From: Leptospira congkakensis
GTDB taxonomy: Bacteria > Spirochaetota > Leptospiria > Leptospirales > Leptospiraceae
Length of the DNA: 64,000 nucleotides
NCBI RefSeq assembly: GCF_004770265.1
Contig: NZ_RQGQ01000017.1
Span: 620,001-684,000 of the forward strand
Direction: 5' to 3'
Under the pieces are notes generated by a model. That model was not told where the DNA came from. It saw nothing but the letters and a program-made list of their open reading frames with translations, and ran no database searches. How positions within the stretch are numbered: position 1 is the first letter of the stretch; the number at the start of each line of letters is the position of its first letter. The translations under genes were made by a program, and so were the position numbers. This document shows positions 8,629-16,947 of the stretch, one piece after another.

Positions 8629-9342
8629 ATGTCTTTATTGTATCTGGTGCGCCACGGACAGGCAGATCGTCTCGGAAAAAACTATGACCAACTGACAGAA
8701 CATGGTTGGAAACAAGCAAAACTACTTGGTGAATATTTCAAAAACCAAAGAATCGAATTTGATTCTGTTTACACTGGTACACTCAACCGGCAAAAACAAA
8801 CCGCACAAGGAATCATCGAAAGTTTTTCAAAGGATCAGTTTTTTATTCCGGAACCAGGGGTAAATTCAGCCTGGGACGAATTTGATTCCAAAATGTGGCT
8901 CGGCCTTGCAGCTAAGATTCGTCATGCGAATGATAACTTTGCCAAATTATATGAATCTTATAAAAAAGCTTGGGAAGAAGGAAAAGAAGAAACTAGAGAT
9001 TATTTCCAAGAACTGATTCAAATTGTATTAAGTGATTGGGTTCATGGAGTTTGGGATCCTGTGGAACCATATACTTTCCAAGAATATGTGGAGAAAGTTT
9101 CCTTTGGCCCAAAGGAAATTCCAAAAAATGTAAAAAGTACACTTGTTGTTTCTTCAAGTACTCCCATTGCAATTATGATGGGTCTATCCTGTAAAATGCA
9201 ACCGGTTGAGTTTCCGGTGTTTATGAAATCGATTACCAATTCTTCACTCAGTATTTTTAAAAGAGAAAATGATCATTGGGAACCTGTAAGTTGGAATAAC
9301 ACACCTCATTTACAAAATCCTGATTTGGTTACATTAGTGTAG
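8629..9342 (+). CDS. Histidine phosphatase family protein
   Basis: A 237-residue phosphoglycerate-mutase-fold phosphatase. The phosphohistidine motif LVRHGQA is at residues 6-12 and the distal region has VVSSSTPIAIMM in place of the usual VSHG, so the second catalytic histidine is missing at the canonical place. TEHGWKQAKLLGEYF is typical of the family. The ATG directly follows the DUF6285 stop codon, so it is the last gene of the acyl-CoA dehydrogenase operon; it might dephosphorylate a pathway intermediate. Confidence 0.82.
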   Translation: MSLLYLVRHGQADRLGKNYDQLTEHGWKQAKLLGEYFKNQRIEFDSVYTGTLNRQKQTAQGIIESFSKDQFFIPEPGVNSAWDEFDSKMWLGLAAKIRHANDNFAKLYESYKKAWEEGKEETRDYFQELIQIVLSDWVHGVWDPVEPYTFQEYVEKVSFGPKEIPKNVKSTLVVSSSTPIAIMMGLSCKMQPVEFPVFMKSITNSSLSIFKRENDHWEPVSWNNTPHLQNPDLVTLV

Positions 9343-9348
9343 CCGTTT

Positions 9349-10038
9349 TTATTGAGCAAAAGAAGAAAGGAATTTCATTCTATTTTTTGCTTTTTGTCCC
9401 CAACCGGTTCTTGGAAAATTTTTATACAAATGTTCCATAGCAGCTAGTTCTTCTTCGTTGGTTTTACTTTGGCGAACCGTAATTTTTGGTTCTTCTTGGA
9501 ATTTAAAATCAACAGTCACATGAAAACTTCCAAGAAACACGACTGTTCCCGGTTGTAGATCCACTCGCGATTTTTCAATATCCTTTCTACCAAAATCGAT
9601 ATCAATTTTTGTAGGTTGTTTGGTACTTCCAAAGGCAAAGTCGGAAGCACCACGATTCAAAAGATGGACAGCGTCGTGAATTTCATACTGACCTTCTTTT
9701 AAATTTTGAAAGTAATAGTAGTGTTCGGAGCTTTCGTTGTATTCAAAAGTTTTCTCCCCTTTTTTTAGGGTTACCTTTTGAAACCGGGGATCAATCAATT
9801 CATCTAAAATCATTTCGTCTTTAACAATTGTCATATGAACAATGATAAGACTACTCTGTGCATTTTTAGGACCAAAACTGGAACATTCTGGGAACAAATA
9901 GGTAATCAAAAATAAAATCAAAAATTTCCGAAACACTCCCGAAGTGATCTTTTCGAACTTTGAAATTTTTTTCTCCGATGGAACTGGTTCTCCATCGGAA
10001 TTTTTTTCTAAATGATCATCGTAAGAATTAGAACTCAT
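9349..10038 (-). CDS. Hypothetical membrane-anchored or lipoprotein-like protein
   Basis: A 229-residue protein with a polar first 35 residues, then a hydrophobic stretch (FLILFLITYLFPECSSF, about 39-55). The cysteine could be a lipid-attachment site, but the long polar start is odd for a signal peptide, and a start further inside cannot be excluded. The rest looks like a beta-rich periplasmic domain with a short C-terminal helix (MEHLYKNFPRTGWGQKAKN). It is the last of four co-directional minus-strand genes, 14 bases after the aldo-keto reductase. No family recognised. Confidence 0.65.
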   Translation of the reverse strand: MSSNSYDDHLEKNSDGEPVPSEKKISKFEKITSGVFRKFLILFLITYLFPECSSFGPKNAQSSLIIVHMTIVKDEMILDELIDPRFQKVTLKKGEKTFEYNESSEHYYYFQNLKEGQYEIHDAVHLLNRGASDFAFGSTKQPTKIDIDFGRKDIEKSRVDLQPGTVVFLGSFHVTVDFKFQEEPKITVRQSKTNEEELAAMEHLYKNFPRTGWGQKAKNRMKFLSSFAQ

Positions 10039-10052
10039 TGAATTTATTTACC

Positions 10053-11069
10053 TTAACCCATCGGGTATTGGATCTTCTTAGAAAGAAGATTGATTTCTGA
10101 AAGAATTTCATCTGACAAAATGACATCAGTTGCTTTTAATGATTCTTCTAGTTGAGCGACCGTATTGGCTCCAATGATGGTAGAGGCAACAAAGTCATGT
10201 TGTTTACTCCAAGCAACAGAAAGGACCGTCGAACTCATTCCATACTTTTCAGCAATGGTTTTGAGTTCCGCTGTGGAAGACAAAGTGTTTTCATTAAGGA
10301 AACGACTGGCCATTCGTTTTTGCCTTTCTCCCTCGGCCATATAACGAACAAACCTAGCACCTTCTGGAGGAACCGAACTGTTGTATTTTCCTGTAAGCAC
10401 ACCACCAGCAAGGGGAGAATAAGGTAACAAAGAGACCCCTTCTTTTCGACAAACTTGTGCTAACTCATCTTCAAAACGACGATTGAGAATTGAGAAATTA
10501 TTTTGAATGGAATCATATCGCATCAGATTGTATTTGTCTGAAGTCCAAAGGCTTTTCATCAGTCCAAAAGAAGTTTCATTGGAACAACCAGCGTATCTAA
10601 TTTTTCCTTCCTCTTTCAGCTCGGTGAGTGCTTCCATGGTTTCATCATAGGGCATGTCATGGTCAGGCCAATGCGTTTGATATAAATCGATTGTTTCCAC
10701 ACCTAATCTTTGTAAGGAACCCTCAATCGCACGGCGGATATGATATTTGTCTAAGGCTGTTTTTCCTTCGCGGAGTGGGGGGCTGAACCAACCATGACCA
10801 GGGCCGGCTACTTTTGTTGCGATGATGAGCCCATCTCGAGGTTTTGTTTTGATCCATTTTCCAAAAATTTCTTCAGTTCTGTGAACCCAAGACTTTTGTG
10901 GAGGGACAGGATAAATTTCAGCAGTATCATAAAAATCGATTCCCGCATCGTAAGCACGATCCAAAATTCGAAACGCCTCATCTTCGTTACATGAGGAGCC
11001 AAACGTCATGGTACCCATACAAATTTCGGATACCACCATTCCTGTTTTGCCAAGTCTTCGTTTTTTCAT
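10053..11069 (-). CDS. Aldo/keto reductase
   Basis: A 338-residue NADPH-dependent oxidoreductase of the aldo-keto reductase superfamily. The barrel start [19 protein letters not shown] is typical. The tetrad is visible as D (FYDTAE), Y (AEIYP), K (IIATKVAG) and H (QTHWPD). The C-terminal cofactor loop ([16 protein letters not shown]) is also clear. It resembles the Tas/YajO-type subgroup. It begins directly after the acylphosphatase stop codon. Substrate unknown. Confidence 0.92.
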   Translation of the reverse strand: MKKRRLGKTGMVVSEICMGTMTFGSSCNEDEAFRILDRAYDAGIDFYDTAEIYPVPPQKSWVHRTEEIFGKWIKTKPRDGLIIATKVAGPGHGWFSPPLREGKTALDKYHIRRAIEGSLQRLGVETIDLYQTHWPDHDMPYDETMEALTELKEEGKIRYAGCSNETSFGLMKSLWTSDKYNLMRYDSIQNNFSILNRRFEDELAQVCRKEGVSLLPYSPLAGGVLTGKYNSSVPPEGARFVRYMAEGERQKRMASRFLNENTLSSTAELKTIAEKYGMSSTVLSVAWSKQHDFVASTIIGANTVAQLEESLKATDVILSDEILSEINLLSKKIQYPMG

Positions 11070-11070
11070 A

Positions 11071-11358
11071 TTATTTCTTAATTAAAAAAGTTCTGAATTG
11101 ATTTTTTGGATCACTCCATTCAATGACATGATCCTTTACTTTTGCTTTTGTGGGCCCACGTTGCATGGCTCGGTACAAATCTTCGATAAAAAGTTTGTCC
11201 CCTTCCACAACTGCCTCTACTTCCCCATTAGGTAAGTTTTGCGTATAACCTTTGAGCCTCATCTCTTGGGCTTTTTGGAGGATATAGTAACGAAATCCGA
11301 CCCCTTGCACAAATCCCCGTACTAATATTCTCGCTCTTGCTTCTTCTGATTTTCCCAA
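11071..11358 (-). CDS. acyP: Acylphosphatase
   Basis: A 95-residue protein. The signature [13 protein letters not shown] carries the phosphate-binding loop and catalytic arginine, and the asparagine sits in [12 protein letters not shown], so it should hydrolyse acyl phosphates. The start is TTG at 11358-11356 with AAGGAG 6 bases upstream; no in-frame ATG is suitable. It lies between rppH and the aldo-keto reductase gene in one minus-strand unit. Confidence 0.92.
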   Translation of the reverse strand: MGKSEEARARILVRGFVQGVGFRYYILQKAQEMRLKGYTQNLPNGEVEAVVEGDKLFIEDLYRAMQRGPTKAKVKDHVIEWSDPKNQFRTFLIKK

Positions 11359-11379
11359 AGATAGTCTCCTTTCTAGAAC

Positions 11380-11871
11380 TTACTTGGATTTTGAATTCTC
11401 TGCAATGTAATTTTGGATAGCAGATTTAAAAAGAGGAACAAACTTCGCATACACTTCTCTTTTGAATTCCACTACAGATTGGATCGTATCTTCTATTTCC
11501 ATAAACTGAATGGTTAAAAATTCTTGTTCGTGGTGGACCAAATCACATTCTTCTAAAGTCCCATCCCAATGGAAGAGGATCCATCTTTGTAATTGGCCAC
11601 GAAATTTTTGGAGATGGGAATTGAGACCCAAGGAATTGGGAAAGTCATAAGGAATCCAATCGGGGTATTCCGTTACATAGGTTGCTTTTTTGACCCCTAA
11701 CTCTTCATATAATTCTCGTTTAGCGGCCTCTAAATAATCCTCACCTTCGTCTATCCCTCCTTGAGGGAACTGCCAAGACCCAGGGAATTGTACTCGTTCT
11801 CCTACAATCACTTTTCCCAAAGAATTAAAAACCACCATGCCTACGTTTTTGCGGTAGGGTTTGTCTGTCAT
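11380..11871 (-). CDS. rppH: RNA pyrophosphohydrolase (Nudix)
   Basis: A 163-residue RppH-type Nudix hydrolase that removes pyrophosphate from mRNA 5' ends to start decay. The N-terminus YRKNVGMVVFN lines up with the YRPNVGIVI start of E. coli RppH. The Nudix box GGIDEGEDYLEAAKRELYEE runs on through LGV, and the RWILFHW region is family-like. I place the start at ATG 11871 because its distance to the conserved NVG fits; an ATG nine codons upstream (11898) is also possible. It heads the rppH-acyP-aldo/keto reductase unit and is divergent from sixA. Confidence 0.88.
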   Translation of the reverse strand: MTDKPYRKNVGMVVFNSLGKVIVGERVQFPGSWQFPQGGIDEGEDYLEAAKRELYEELGVKKATYVTEYPDWIPYDFPNSLGLNSHLQKFRGQLQRWILFHWDGTLEECDLVHHEQEFLTIQFMEIEDTIQSVVEFKREVYAKFVPLFKSAIQNYIAENSKSK

Positions 11872-11970
11872 AATCCTTAGAATGTCTCTATCATCCATTT
11901 TCGCAAGAAATTCCTTAATTTTTTGTTTCTCCGCCAGTCCTTAGTTCCAATCTTGGACTTAGGAAGTATT

Positions 11971-12459
11971 ATGAAGATCATTTTGGTTCGTCACGGTGAG
12001 GCTGAAAACGCAAGCCAAACCATTTCTGATTCGCAACGAGATCTAACCGACAAAGGTGTCAGTGATATTCATAAAATCGGAAAGTTTATTAAAAACTCTT
12101 CTTTAGCGGTCAAACAAGTTTATTACAGTCCTTATACAAGAACCAAACACACCGCAGAAATCCTATCGGAAGAATTAAAATATGGCTGCCAAATGCTTGC
12201 TTCCGATGACCTTGTCGCTGGTAAAGGTTGTACCGACATTATCTCTTGTTTGGTTAATTTTACAAATTCCGATACGGTTCTGTTAGTCGGTCATAATCCA
12301 GACATCACATATTTTGCAGCAAAACTTTTGGGAAATTCCGGTGCTGCTGAAAATTTAATTTTCCAACCTGGTTCCACCATCGCCATCAATGTAGCGCGAG
12401 AAAGATTCGCACATGGCCAAATTATCTGGGCTATTTCTCCAGACAATCTCGGAGTTTGA
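11971..12459 (+). CDS. sixA: Phosphohistidine phosphatase SixA
   Basis: A 162-residue histidine phosphatase of the compact SixA type. MKIILVRHGEAE at the start carries the nucleophilic histidine, SPYTRTKHTAEIL the second arginine, and LLVGHNPDITYF the second histidine. ATG 11971 has AGGAAG 4 bases upstream, and the upstream in-frame sequence is not conserved-looking. In E. coli SixA dephosphorylates the phosphotransferase protein NPr; the target in Leptospira is unknown. Confidence 0.85.
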   Translation: MKIILVRHGEAENASQTISDSQRDLTDKGVSDIHKIGKFIKNSSLAVKQVYYSPYTRTKHTAEILSEELKYGCQMLASDDLVAGKGCTDIISCLVNFTNSDTVLLVGHNPDITYFAAKLLGNSGAAENLIFQPGSTIAINVARERFAHGQIIWAISPDNLGV

Positions 12460-12518
12460 ATTCCTATTAGTAAGACTTGACCAAAGCGTAGTTCGTGAGG
12501 TTTTTGGATTTCAGAACA

Positions 12519-12590
12519 CGGGGTGTAGCGCAGCGGTAGCGCACTTGTCTGGGGGGCAAGGGGTCGCCGGTTCAAATCCGGTCACTCCGA
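12519..12590 (+). tRNA. tRNA-Pro (anticodon GGG)
   Basis: A full cloverleaf can be drawn. The acceptor arm CGGGGTG pairs with CACTCCG (one G-T pair). The D stem is GCGC/GCGC. The anticodon stem CTTGT/GCAAG encloses loop CTGGGGG with anticodon GGG at positions 34-36. There is a 5-base variable loop, and a T arm GCCGG-TTCAAAT-CCGGT. The discriminator is A and CCA is not encoded. It decodes CCC and by wobble CCT. No tRNA-linked integrase is seen. Confidence 0.96.
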
Positions 12591-12678
12591 AGTTCAGTTT
12601 AAAAAACCCAGCAGGCCTTGCGAACAAAACCTGCCGGAAGAAAATTCAGGATGGTGAGATACAAAAAAAACTAAAAAC

Positions 12679-12969
12679 TTAAGAAGGTTTGTTTTCGTTT
12701 CCTTCTTTTACTTTATCTAAATACTTTACGACATTATCTTTGATTTCGTCAAAACGAACGATTCCCCAAGCAACACCCATTTTTACTTTTAAGGCATTGT
12801 CACTTGTATCACTTTCACCTTGTTCTTTTAACTTTTGAAAGTTGGTTTCGAATTTGCTTTTTTTCTCGTTTAGGTCTACGACCAGTTTCTCCCAGACTTC
12901 TTTGGAAGTTTTAACGGCGCCAATCCCAGCATTTACGATATCTTGCAGCTTGTTTTCCACATTGCTCAT
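12679..12969 (-). CDS. Phasin-like coiled-coil protein
   Basis: A 96-residue, charged, helical protein with a strong AAGGAG ribosome site. The pattern (NAGIGAVKTSKEVWEKLV, long lysine/glutamate-rich helix, then a short amphipathic tail) resembles the small phasin-related proteins that coat polyhydroxyalkanoate granules or act as general helical scaffolds. No polymer synthase gene is adjacent. Assignment is by overall pattern only. Confidence 0.62.
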   Translation of the reverse strand: MSNVENKLQDIVNAGIGAVKTSKEVWEKLVVDLNEKKSKFETNFQKLKEQGESDTSDNALKVKMGVAWGIVRFDEIKDNVVKYLDKVKEGNENKPS

Positions 12970-13067
12970 CGGATGTTACTCCTTATGTTTCCATTATTTT
13001 GCAGTGCACAATAATGTCTAGAAAGATTTTTCTGGAGGAATCTGAAATCCTGGGCTAAAATGGTCGG

Positions 13068-14108
13068 ATGCGCGTAAAAACCCTATGGACTCTCCTCTTC
13101 CTTTCCACCCTCGTTTTCTTTGTTTTGGATTGCGGTGGTCAAATTCAGGAAAAGCCAATTGTCGGCTGTGAACGAATTTCTGGAACTCCCGGCCCTGAAG
13201 ATCTCGATCTTATCCGAGATACTTCCACTGTCATTGTATCTTCCCATGAACGTAGGAACGGATTGAAGGACATTGGTGCACTGTTTGAAGTTTCCTTGGT
13301 CAATCCGAATGGAAAATTGGAAGCCAAAAAAATTGAAACCAATTATCCTGAAAACTTTCGTCCACATGGAATTAGTTATGCGAAAGTGAAAGGTGTTGAT
13401 ACATTAGCTGTCATCTCGCATACGTTAGCCGATGAAAATCCACATACCATTGAAATTTTTGAAAGATCTGCCTCGGGTAAATGGACTCATACAAAAACTT
13501 TGAGTGATCCCACCCTTACAAGTCCCAATGATATTTTTATGAACGAAGCCGGAGAAATTTTTTCTTCTAATGACAATGGAACAAGCAATGCCTTTCGTAA
13601 GTATTGGGATATGATCATTCGTAGTGGTCGGGCCGATATATCTTATTATGACGGAAAAACATTCCAGGCGCTAAATGTTCCCGTGATGTTAGGGAATGGA
13701 ATTTACATTCGTAAAAAAGGAAACGATGAGTTGTTGTATCGATCCGTATTTTCAGAAAAAGCCATTCGGGTCTACCAAGTAGATCGAAGTGCAAGAAAGA
13801 TAAATCTCAAGTATTTGGATTCTATTTCCATTGGTGCAGGCCCAGATAATATTTTAGAGGATGAAAATGGAATGCTTTGGCTTGCGGCCCATGACTCTAC
13901 ATACAAATTCATTCGCCATGTCATGAACCGAACCAATTTAGCACCCACTCGTGTTTTCAAAATCAATCCCGAAAACAAAGAAGTCACTGAAGTTTATGCC
14001 AACGAAGGCGCCGAAATTTCTGCAGGTAGTACAGGACTTGTTTTCAAAAACAAACTTTTGATTTCGCAGGTATTTGAAGATTTTCTTTTGGTTTGCCCAA
14101 GGCCGTAA
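13068..14108 (+). CDS. Paraoxonase/SMP-30-like beta-propeller lipoprotein
   Basis: A 346-residue protein with a lipobox-like signal sequence (TLVFFVLDC, cysteine near residue 23). The body has the ordered motifs of the calcium-dependent six-bladed propeller of arylesterases: GPEDLDLI, PHGISYA, TSPNDIFM, SSNDNGT, LGNGIYI and GPDNILEDENG. In paraoxonase these supply the catalytic calcium ligands (E53, N168, N224, D269, N270 in PON1 numbering). A lactonase or arylesterase activity at the cell envelope is inferred. Confidence 0.8.
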   Translation: MRVKTLWTLLFLSTLVFFVLDCGGQIQEKPIVGCERISGTPGPEDLDLIRDTSTVIVSSHERRNGLKDIGALFEVSLVNPNGKLEAKKIETNYPENFRPHGISYAKVKGVDTLAVISHTLADENPHTIEIFERSASGKWTHTKTLSDPTLTSPNDIFMNEAGEIFSSNDNGTSNAFRKYWDMIIRSGRADISYYDGKTFQALNVPVMLGNGIYIRKKGNDELLYRSVFSEKAIRVYQVDRSARKINLKYLDSISIGAGPDNILEDENGMLWLAAHDSTYKFIRHVMNRTNLAPTRVFKINPENKEVTEVYANEGAEISAGSTGLVFKNKLLISQVFEDFLLVCPRP

Positions 14109-14220
14109 AGAAGGATTATAGATAGATTTTAGATACGATGGTGTTGAGAGATGCTGTCGTATTTGGGATTGAATGAAGGAATAGGATTTGAGCAATGGTC
14201 CGGGAATGCGAATATAGTTC

Positions 14221-14227
14221 GTTAGGC
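14221..14227 (+). other. Integron-type core site GTTAGGC
   Basis: GTTAGGC matches the GTTRRRY recombination core used by integron integrases exactly. It lies 19 bases before the first ORF of an AT-rich accessory segment. The wider context TTCGTTAGGCGA is nearly the same as TTCGTTATGCGA at 16156-16167, so the two probably share an origin. A 7-base match alone is weak; the paired occurrence is what makes it worth listing. Confidence 0.35.
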
Positions 14228-14245
14228 GACATTTTAATAAATTAA

Positions 14246-15133
14246 ATGAAAAACAAAAACATATTAACCCTAATAACTTTATTAATCGTAAACTTCAGTA
14301 TTTATGCAGAAGAAGTAGAAATTAAGCAAAAAGAAAGAAAAGCGAATCAAATATATCTAAGAAGAAATAATGCATATGCTGCGCCAAATGAATTCAATAT
14401 GTATAACAGCCTATTTCCTATATCTCTGTCTTTAGATATCCCTTCTATTCAATATAACACTTTCGGTTTTGTTAGATTCTTAGGTGATTCAAAGTTCAGT
14501 ATTGAAGGAAACTTTTACGAATATAAAAAAACAAATTTTACATTTGATAGAGTTAGTCCTAATACAGGAATATTTAGCAAAGGAAATCTTGGAACTTATT
14601 ACAGGTCTGAACAAAATCTATTTCTAAATTATCATTTAATTGAAAATAGGATTATACTTAACCTAGGATTACAAAGGTTCCAAAGCGACTTAAGTGATGG
14701 ACGGTTTGGAAGCTACAATTACAATTTCTCTCAAAATTTCCAAGGAATTGCAGCTGGATTCTTACTTGAATCTCCAAGACTTTACGGGTTATATATTTCA
14801 GCAGGATATAGATATTCTATTTTAAATGGATATTCACACATTAATTATTCCGTTGTCACTTCAGGGAGAAACGTAGAAACTTTCGAAGCAAAAGATAACC
14901 CCTTCACTAAATCTTTTATTAATGAATTCAAAGTTATACTTGGATTTGAATTAAATGATTCCATTCTACTATCTCTTGGTTTCATTGACCAATCAGCAAA
15001 AGTTGTACAAAATAGAAGTCAATTAATGACTAGTGATCCTTTTTCTACAACATTAGTTAGATCAGCTATTGAATATACAGCAACAAATGAATATTTTAGT
15101 TCTACATTTGCATCTATTACTTATAAATATTAA
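14246..15133 (+). CDS. Predicted outer-membrane beta-barrel protein
   Basis: A 295-residue exported protein: signal peptide (ILTLITLLIVNFSIYA, cleaved before EEVE). It continues as alternating beta-strand sequence rich in Y, F, N and S, and ends in an aromatic residue (FASITYKY), as in outer-membrane barrels. No database family recognised. No good ribosome site precedes the ATG. The gene is far more AT-rich than its neighbours and is the first in the accessory segment, just downstream of the GTTAGGC core. Confidence 0.7.
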   Translation: MKNKNILTLITLLIVNFSIYAEEVEIKQKERKANQIYLRRNNAYAAPNEFNMYNSLFPISLSLDIPSIQYNTFGFVRFLGDSKFSIEGNFYEYKKTNFTFDRVSPNTGIFSKGNLGTYYRSEQNLFLNYHLIENRIILNLGLQRFQSDLSDGRFGSYNYNFSQNFQGIAAGFLLESPRLYGLYISAGYRYSILNGYSHINYSVVTSGRNVETFEAKDNPFTKSFINEFKVILGFELNDSILLSLGFIDQSAKVVQNRSQLMTSDPFSTTLVRSAIEYTATNEYFSSTFASITYKY

Positions 15134-15153
15134 AACGTCGTCTCCACTATTTT

Positions 15154-15160
15154 ATTATGC
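15154..15160 (+). other. Degenerate core-site-like ATTATGC
   Basis: ATTATGCGC lies between two accessory genes and differs by one base from the GTTATGC of the attC-like element at 16159. If the segment is a cassette array this would be the junction between the first and second cassettes. No matching left-hand GCATAAT arm is present within about 100 bases upstream, so the element is at best half of a site. Confidence 0.22.
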
Positions 15161-15180
15161 GCAATAGATATGAAAATTTT

Positions 15181-15939
15181 ATGAATAAAATATTAATCAA
15201 AAGTATAATTCTTGTATTGATAGTCAATTGTAACGATTCAATTATTCTGAAGCCTAAACAAGTTACTCTTCAAGAAGTAGTCGAAAAATCTGATCTAAGT
15301 GAAGGATCTGGATTTCACTCTCTACAATTAAAATTTACAAAACCTGACAAATTTGAATTCTACTATTCATCTGAAGGATGGAATTGGCTTACAAAAGGAA
15401 ACTACCAAATCAAGGATTCTAAATTAGTTTTAATTGCAAATTTTTGCGAAGATAATTTTGGGAAACAAAATTGTAATGATTCTTTTGGCAATGGGCATTG
15501 TAATATTTCTAAGAATCAACAAAGTATCGAATATTTATACAAACTTGATTGCTACTCAGACAATAAATTCATTATTTTCAGCACTTCCGATGAAAAATCT
15601 AATCTTATTTCATTTGATATCAAAGAATTCAAAATTAATCCAAATACTGAATTGAGTTATTCAAATATTCCGATTGTTACTCTTGGAAATATTCAAGGGA
15701 AAGTATTGGAACCAGTTGTTTTGAGGGAAGGGCCTGGAATTGATTTTAAAAAATTAGATTATATTGTTAATAATTATGATGGCCCATTTTTAAGTAGCTT
15801 ACCTAAAGACGAAACAGTTATAATTCACGCAAGGACTCGTGAAAAAAAACAAGTTAAAAACTGGAACAATTATTGGTTACTAATAAGTTCAGCAGACAGT
15901 AATAAAGTTTGGGTATTCAGTGAATTTATTTCCTATTAA
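15181..15939 (+). CDS. Lipoprotein with C-terminal SH3-like domain
   Basis: A 252-residue protein starting at ATG 15181 (an ATG eight codons upstream is less likely because it spoils the signal peptide). The signal sequence ends in LVLIVNC, a spirochaetal lipobox with the cysteine near residue 17. The middle is beta-rich with several cysteines. The C-terminal part (VVLREGPGIDFKKL ... WLLISSADSNKVWVFSEF) has the look of a bacterial SH3 domain, which in envelope proteins often binds the cell wall. Strongly AT-rich; second gene of the accessory segment. Confidence 0.65.
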   Translation: MNKILIKSIILVLIVNCNDSIILKPKQVTLQEVVEKSDLSEGSGFHSLQLKFTKPDKFEFYYSSEGWNWLTKGNYQIKDSKLVLIANFCEDNFGKQNCNDSFGNGHCNISKNQQSIEYLYKLDCYSDNKFIIFSTSDEKSNLISFDIKEFKINPNTELSYSNIPIVTLGNIQGKVLEPVVLREGPGIDFKKLDYIVNNYDGPFLSSLPKDETVIIHARTREKKQVKNWNNYWLLISSADSNKVWVFSEFISY

Positions 15940-15944
15940 CATAT

Positions 15945-16068
15945 CTACTACGCATAACAGCGCATTCTTTTATATTTATTCGTTTTAATAAATTTCATAT
16001 TTTTTGCTAAATTCTATTAATTTAATTGCAAAATGGTTTCATTATTCATTTGCTACTACGCATAACAG
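15945..16068 (+). repeat. 16-base direct repeat pair ctactacgcataacag
   Basis: The same 16 bases occur at 15945-15960 and 16053-16068, 108 bases apart, in otherwise unrelated AT-rich sequence. The second copy begins the attC-like element at 16060. The arrangement could record a partial duplication of a recombination site or the scar of an excised cassette. Confidence 0.6.
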
Positions 16069-16165
16069 TTTCTTAACGCTCGCTTCGACATATAGGCTTC
16101 TGGTAATTCCCTTGTCTGTGCAAGTGTTGTGGCCAGTCTACGTCGATTATCCTATTTCGTTATGC
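16060..16165 (+). other. attC-like recombination element (106 bases)
   Basis: The element is bounded by GCATAAC (16060-16066) and its exact inverse GTTATGC (16159-16165), the layout of the outer simple sites of an integron attC. Inside, TCGAC and CTGG on the left are mirrored by CCAG and GTCGA on the right, so the single strand could fold as an imperfect hairpin with a variable tip, as attC sites do. The outer arms agree with RYYYAAC/GTTRRRY except at one position each. Length is within the attC range (about 57-141). It lies after a lipoprotein gene, where a cassette's attC would be. No integrase gene is in the window. Confidence 0.42.
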
Positions 16166-16195
16166 GAAATAGCTAAAATAAACTGAAGGAAAACT

Positions 16196-16816
16196 ATGAA
16201 AAAGAAAACAAAATTATTATTAATAACTTCTCTCTTGCTTATTTTTTATTCTAAATGCTCTTTAATGAATGCGTCAGTTGAATATGAATATAAAGATCCT
16301 ATTTATAACGCTGCACCTTCTCGAAATATCTCTATTTCTTTTACTAAATCAGATGACCATCCTGATGCTTTTAAAGATGGCATGTTTATCGAAGGAATGA
16401 AAAAAACAGGATTTGGAATTGACGGGGGATACGTTTTTACTAAACCTAGGGGTCCAGAAATCATTAAAAATGCTTTCATTACTGAGTTAAAAAACTTAGG
16501 TTTTCAAGTCTCTGAAGAATCCAAGTCAAATGTTCCAGATATTCAAATTCAAGTGAATCAATTCTTCATGGAACCTGAAGTCGGAATCTTTTTTATTGAT
16601 ATCATTTCAGTTATTGATATAAATGTTCATGTCATACACAAAAATAAAATTTACAAGCGTAGGTTTACATCTATAGGTGAAGTAATGAATATTCAGTGTT
16701 ATGATATTTTATACCCTATTGCTCTTGATAGAAGTTTAAAAAACCTTTCTAAGAAAACTTTACCTGAAGTTGTAGATCTAATTAACCAAATACAAATGGA
16801 GAATAATTTTTTATGA
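16196..16816 (+). CDS. YajG-like lipoprotein, hypothetical
   Basis: A 206-residue protein with an AAGGAAAA ribosome site and a signal sequence ending LLIFYSKC (cysteine near residue 20). The following PSRNISISFTKSDDH and later IIKNAFITELKNLGFQV, PDIQIQVNQFF pattern resembles YajG-type lipoproteins (short strand, helix, strand domain). Function unknown. It begins 30 bases after the attC-like right arm, the position expected for a cassette gene, and its stop overlaps the next small gene (ATGA). Confidence 0.66.
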   Translation: MKKKTKLLLITSLLLIFYSKCSLMNASVEYEYKDPIYNAAPSRNISISFTKSDDHPDAFKDGMFIEGMKKTGFGIDGGYVFTKPRGPEIIKNAFITELKNLGFQVSEESKSNVPDIQIQVNQFFMEPEVGIFFIDIISVIDINVHVIHKNKIYKRRFTSIGEVMNIQCYDILYPIALDRSLKNLSKKTLPEVVDLINQIQMENNFL

Positions 16817-16947
16817 AATTTGTAATTTTTAGTTTATTATTATTTTTACTACAAAATTGCTTCTATGATTTGAGACATATAAGCAGAGTCGATAAGACAG
16901 AAAGCCACTGGACGATTGAAGAGAAGAAAGCAGGTAAAAGTAAATAA
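16813..16947 (+). CDS. Short lipoprotein, 44 residues
   Basis: An ATG overlapping the stop of the YajG-like gene opens a 44-codon frame: MKFVIFSLLLFLLQNC is a compact signal peptide with a lipobox cysteine at residue 16. After it come 28 mostly charged residues (ending EEKKAGKSK). Lysis-type or entericidin-like small lipoproteins have this shape, but I cannot assign it. Translational coupling to the upstream gene supports expression. Confidence 0.5.
   Translation: MKFVIFSLLLFLLQNCFYDLRHISRVDKTESHWTIEEKKAGKSK

Noticed and set aside
12605..12640. Intrinsic terminator after tRNA-Pro
   Set aside because: GCAGG and CCTGC can pair, but the loop is long and no T-run follows.
15952..16066. A second complete attC site starting at the first GCATAAC copy
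   Set aside because: No GTTATGC-type right arm or internal palindrome follows within range other than the one already assigned to the second copy.
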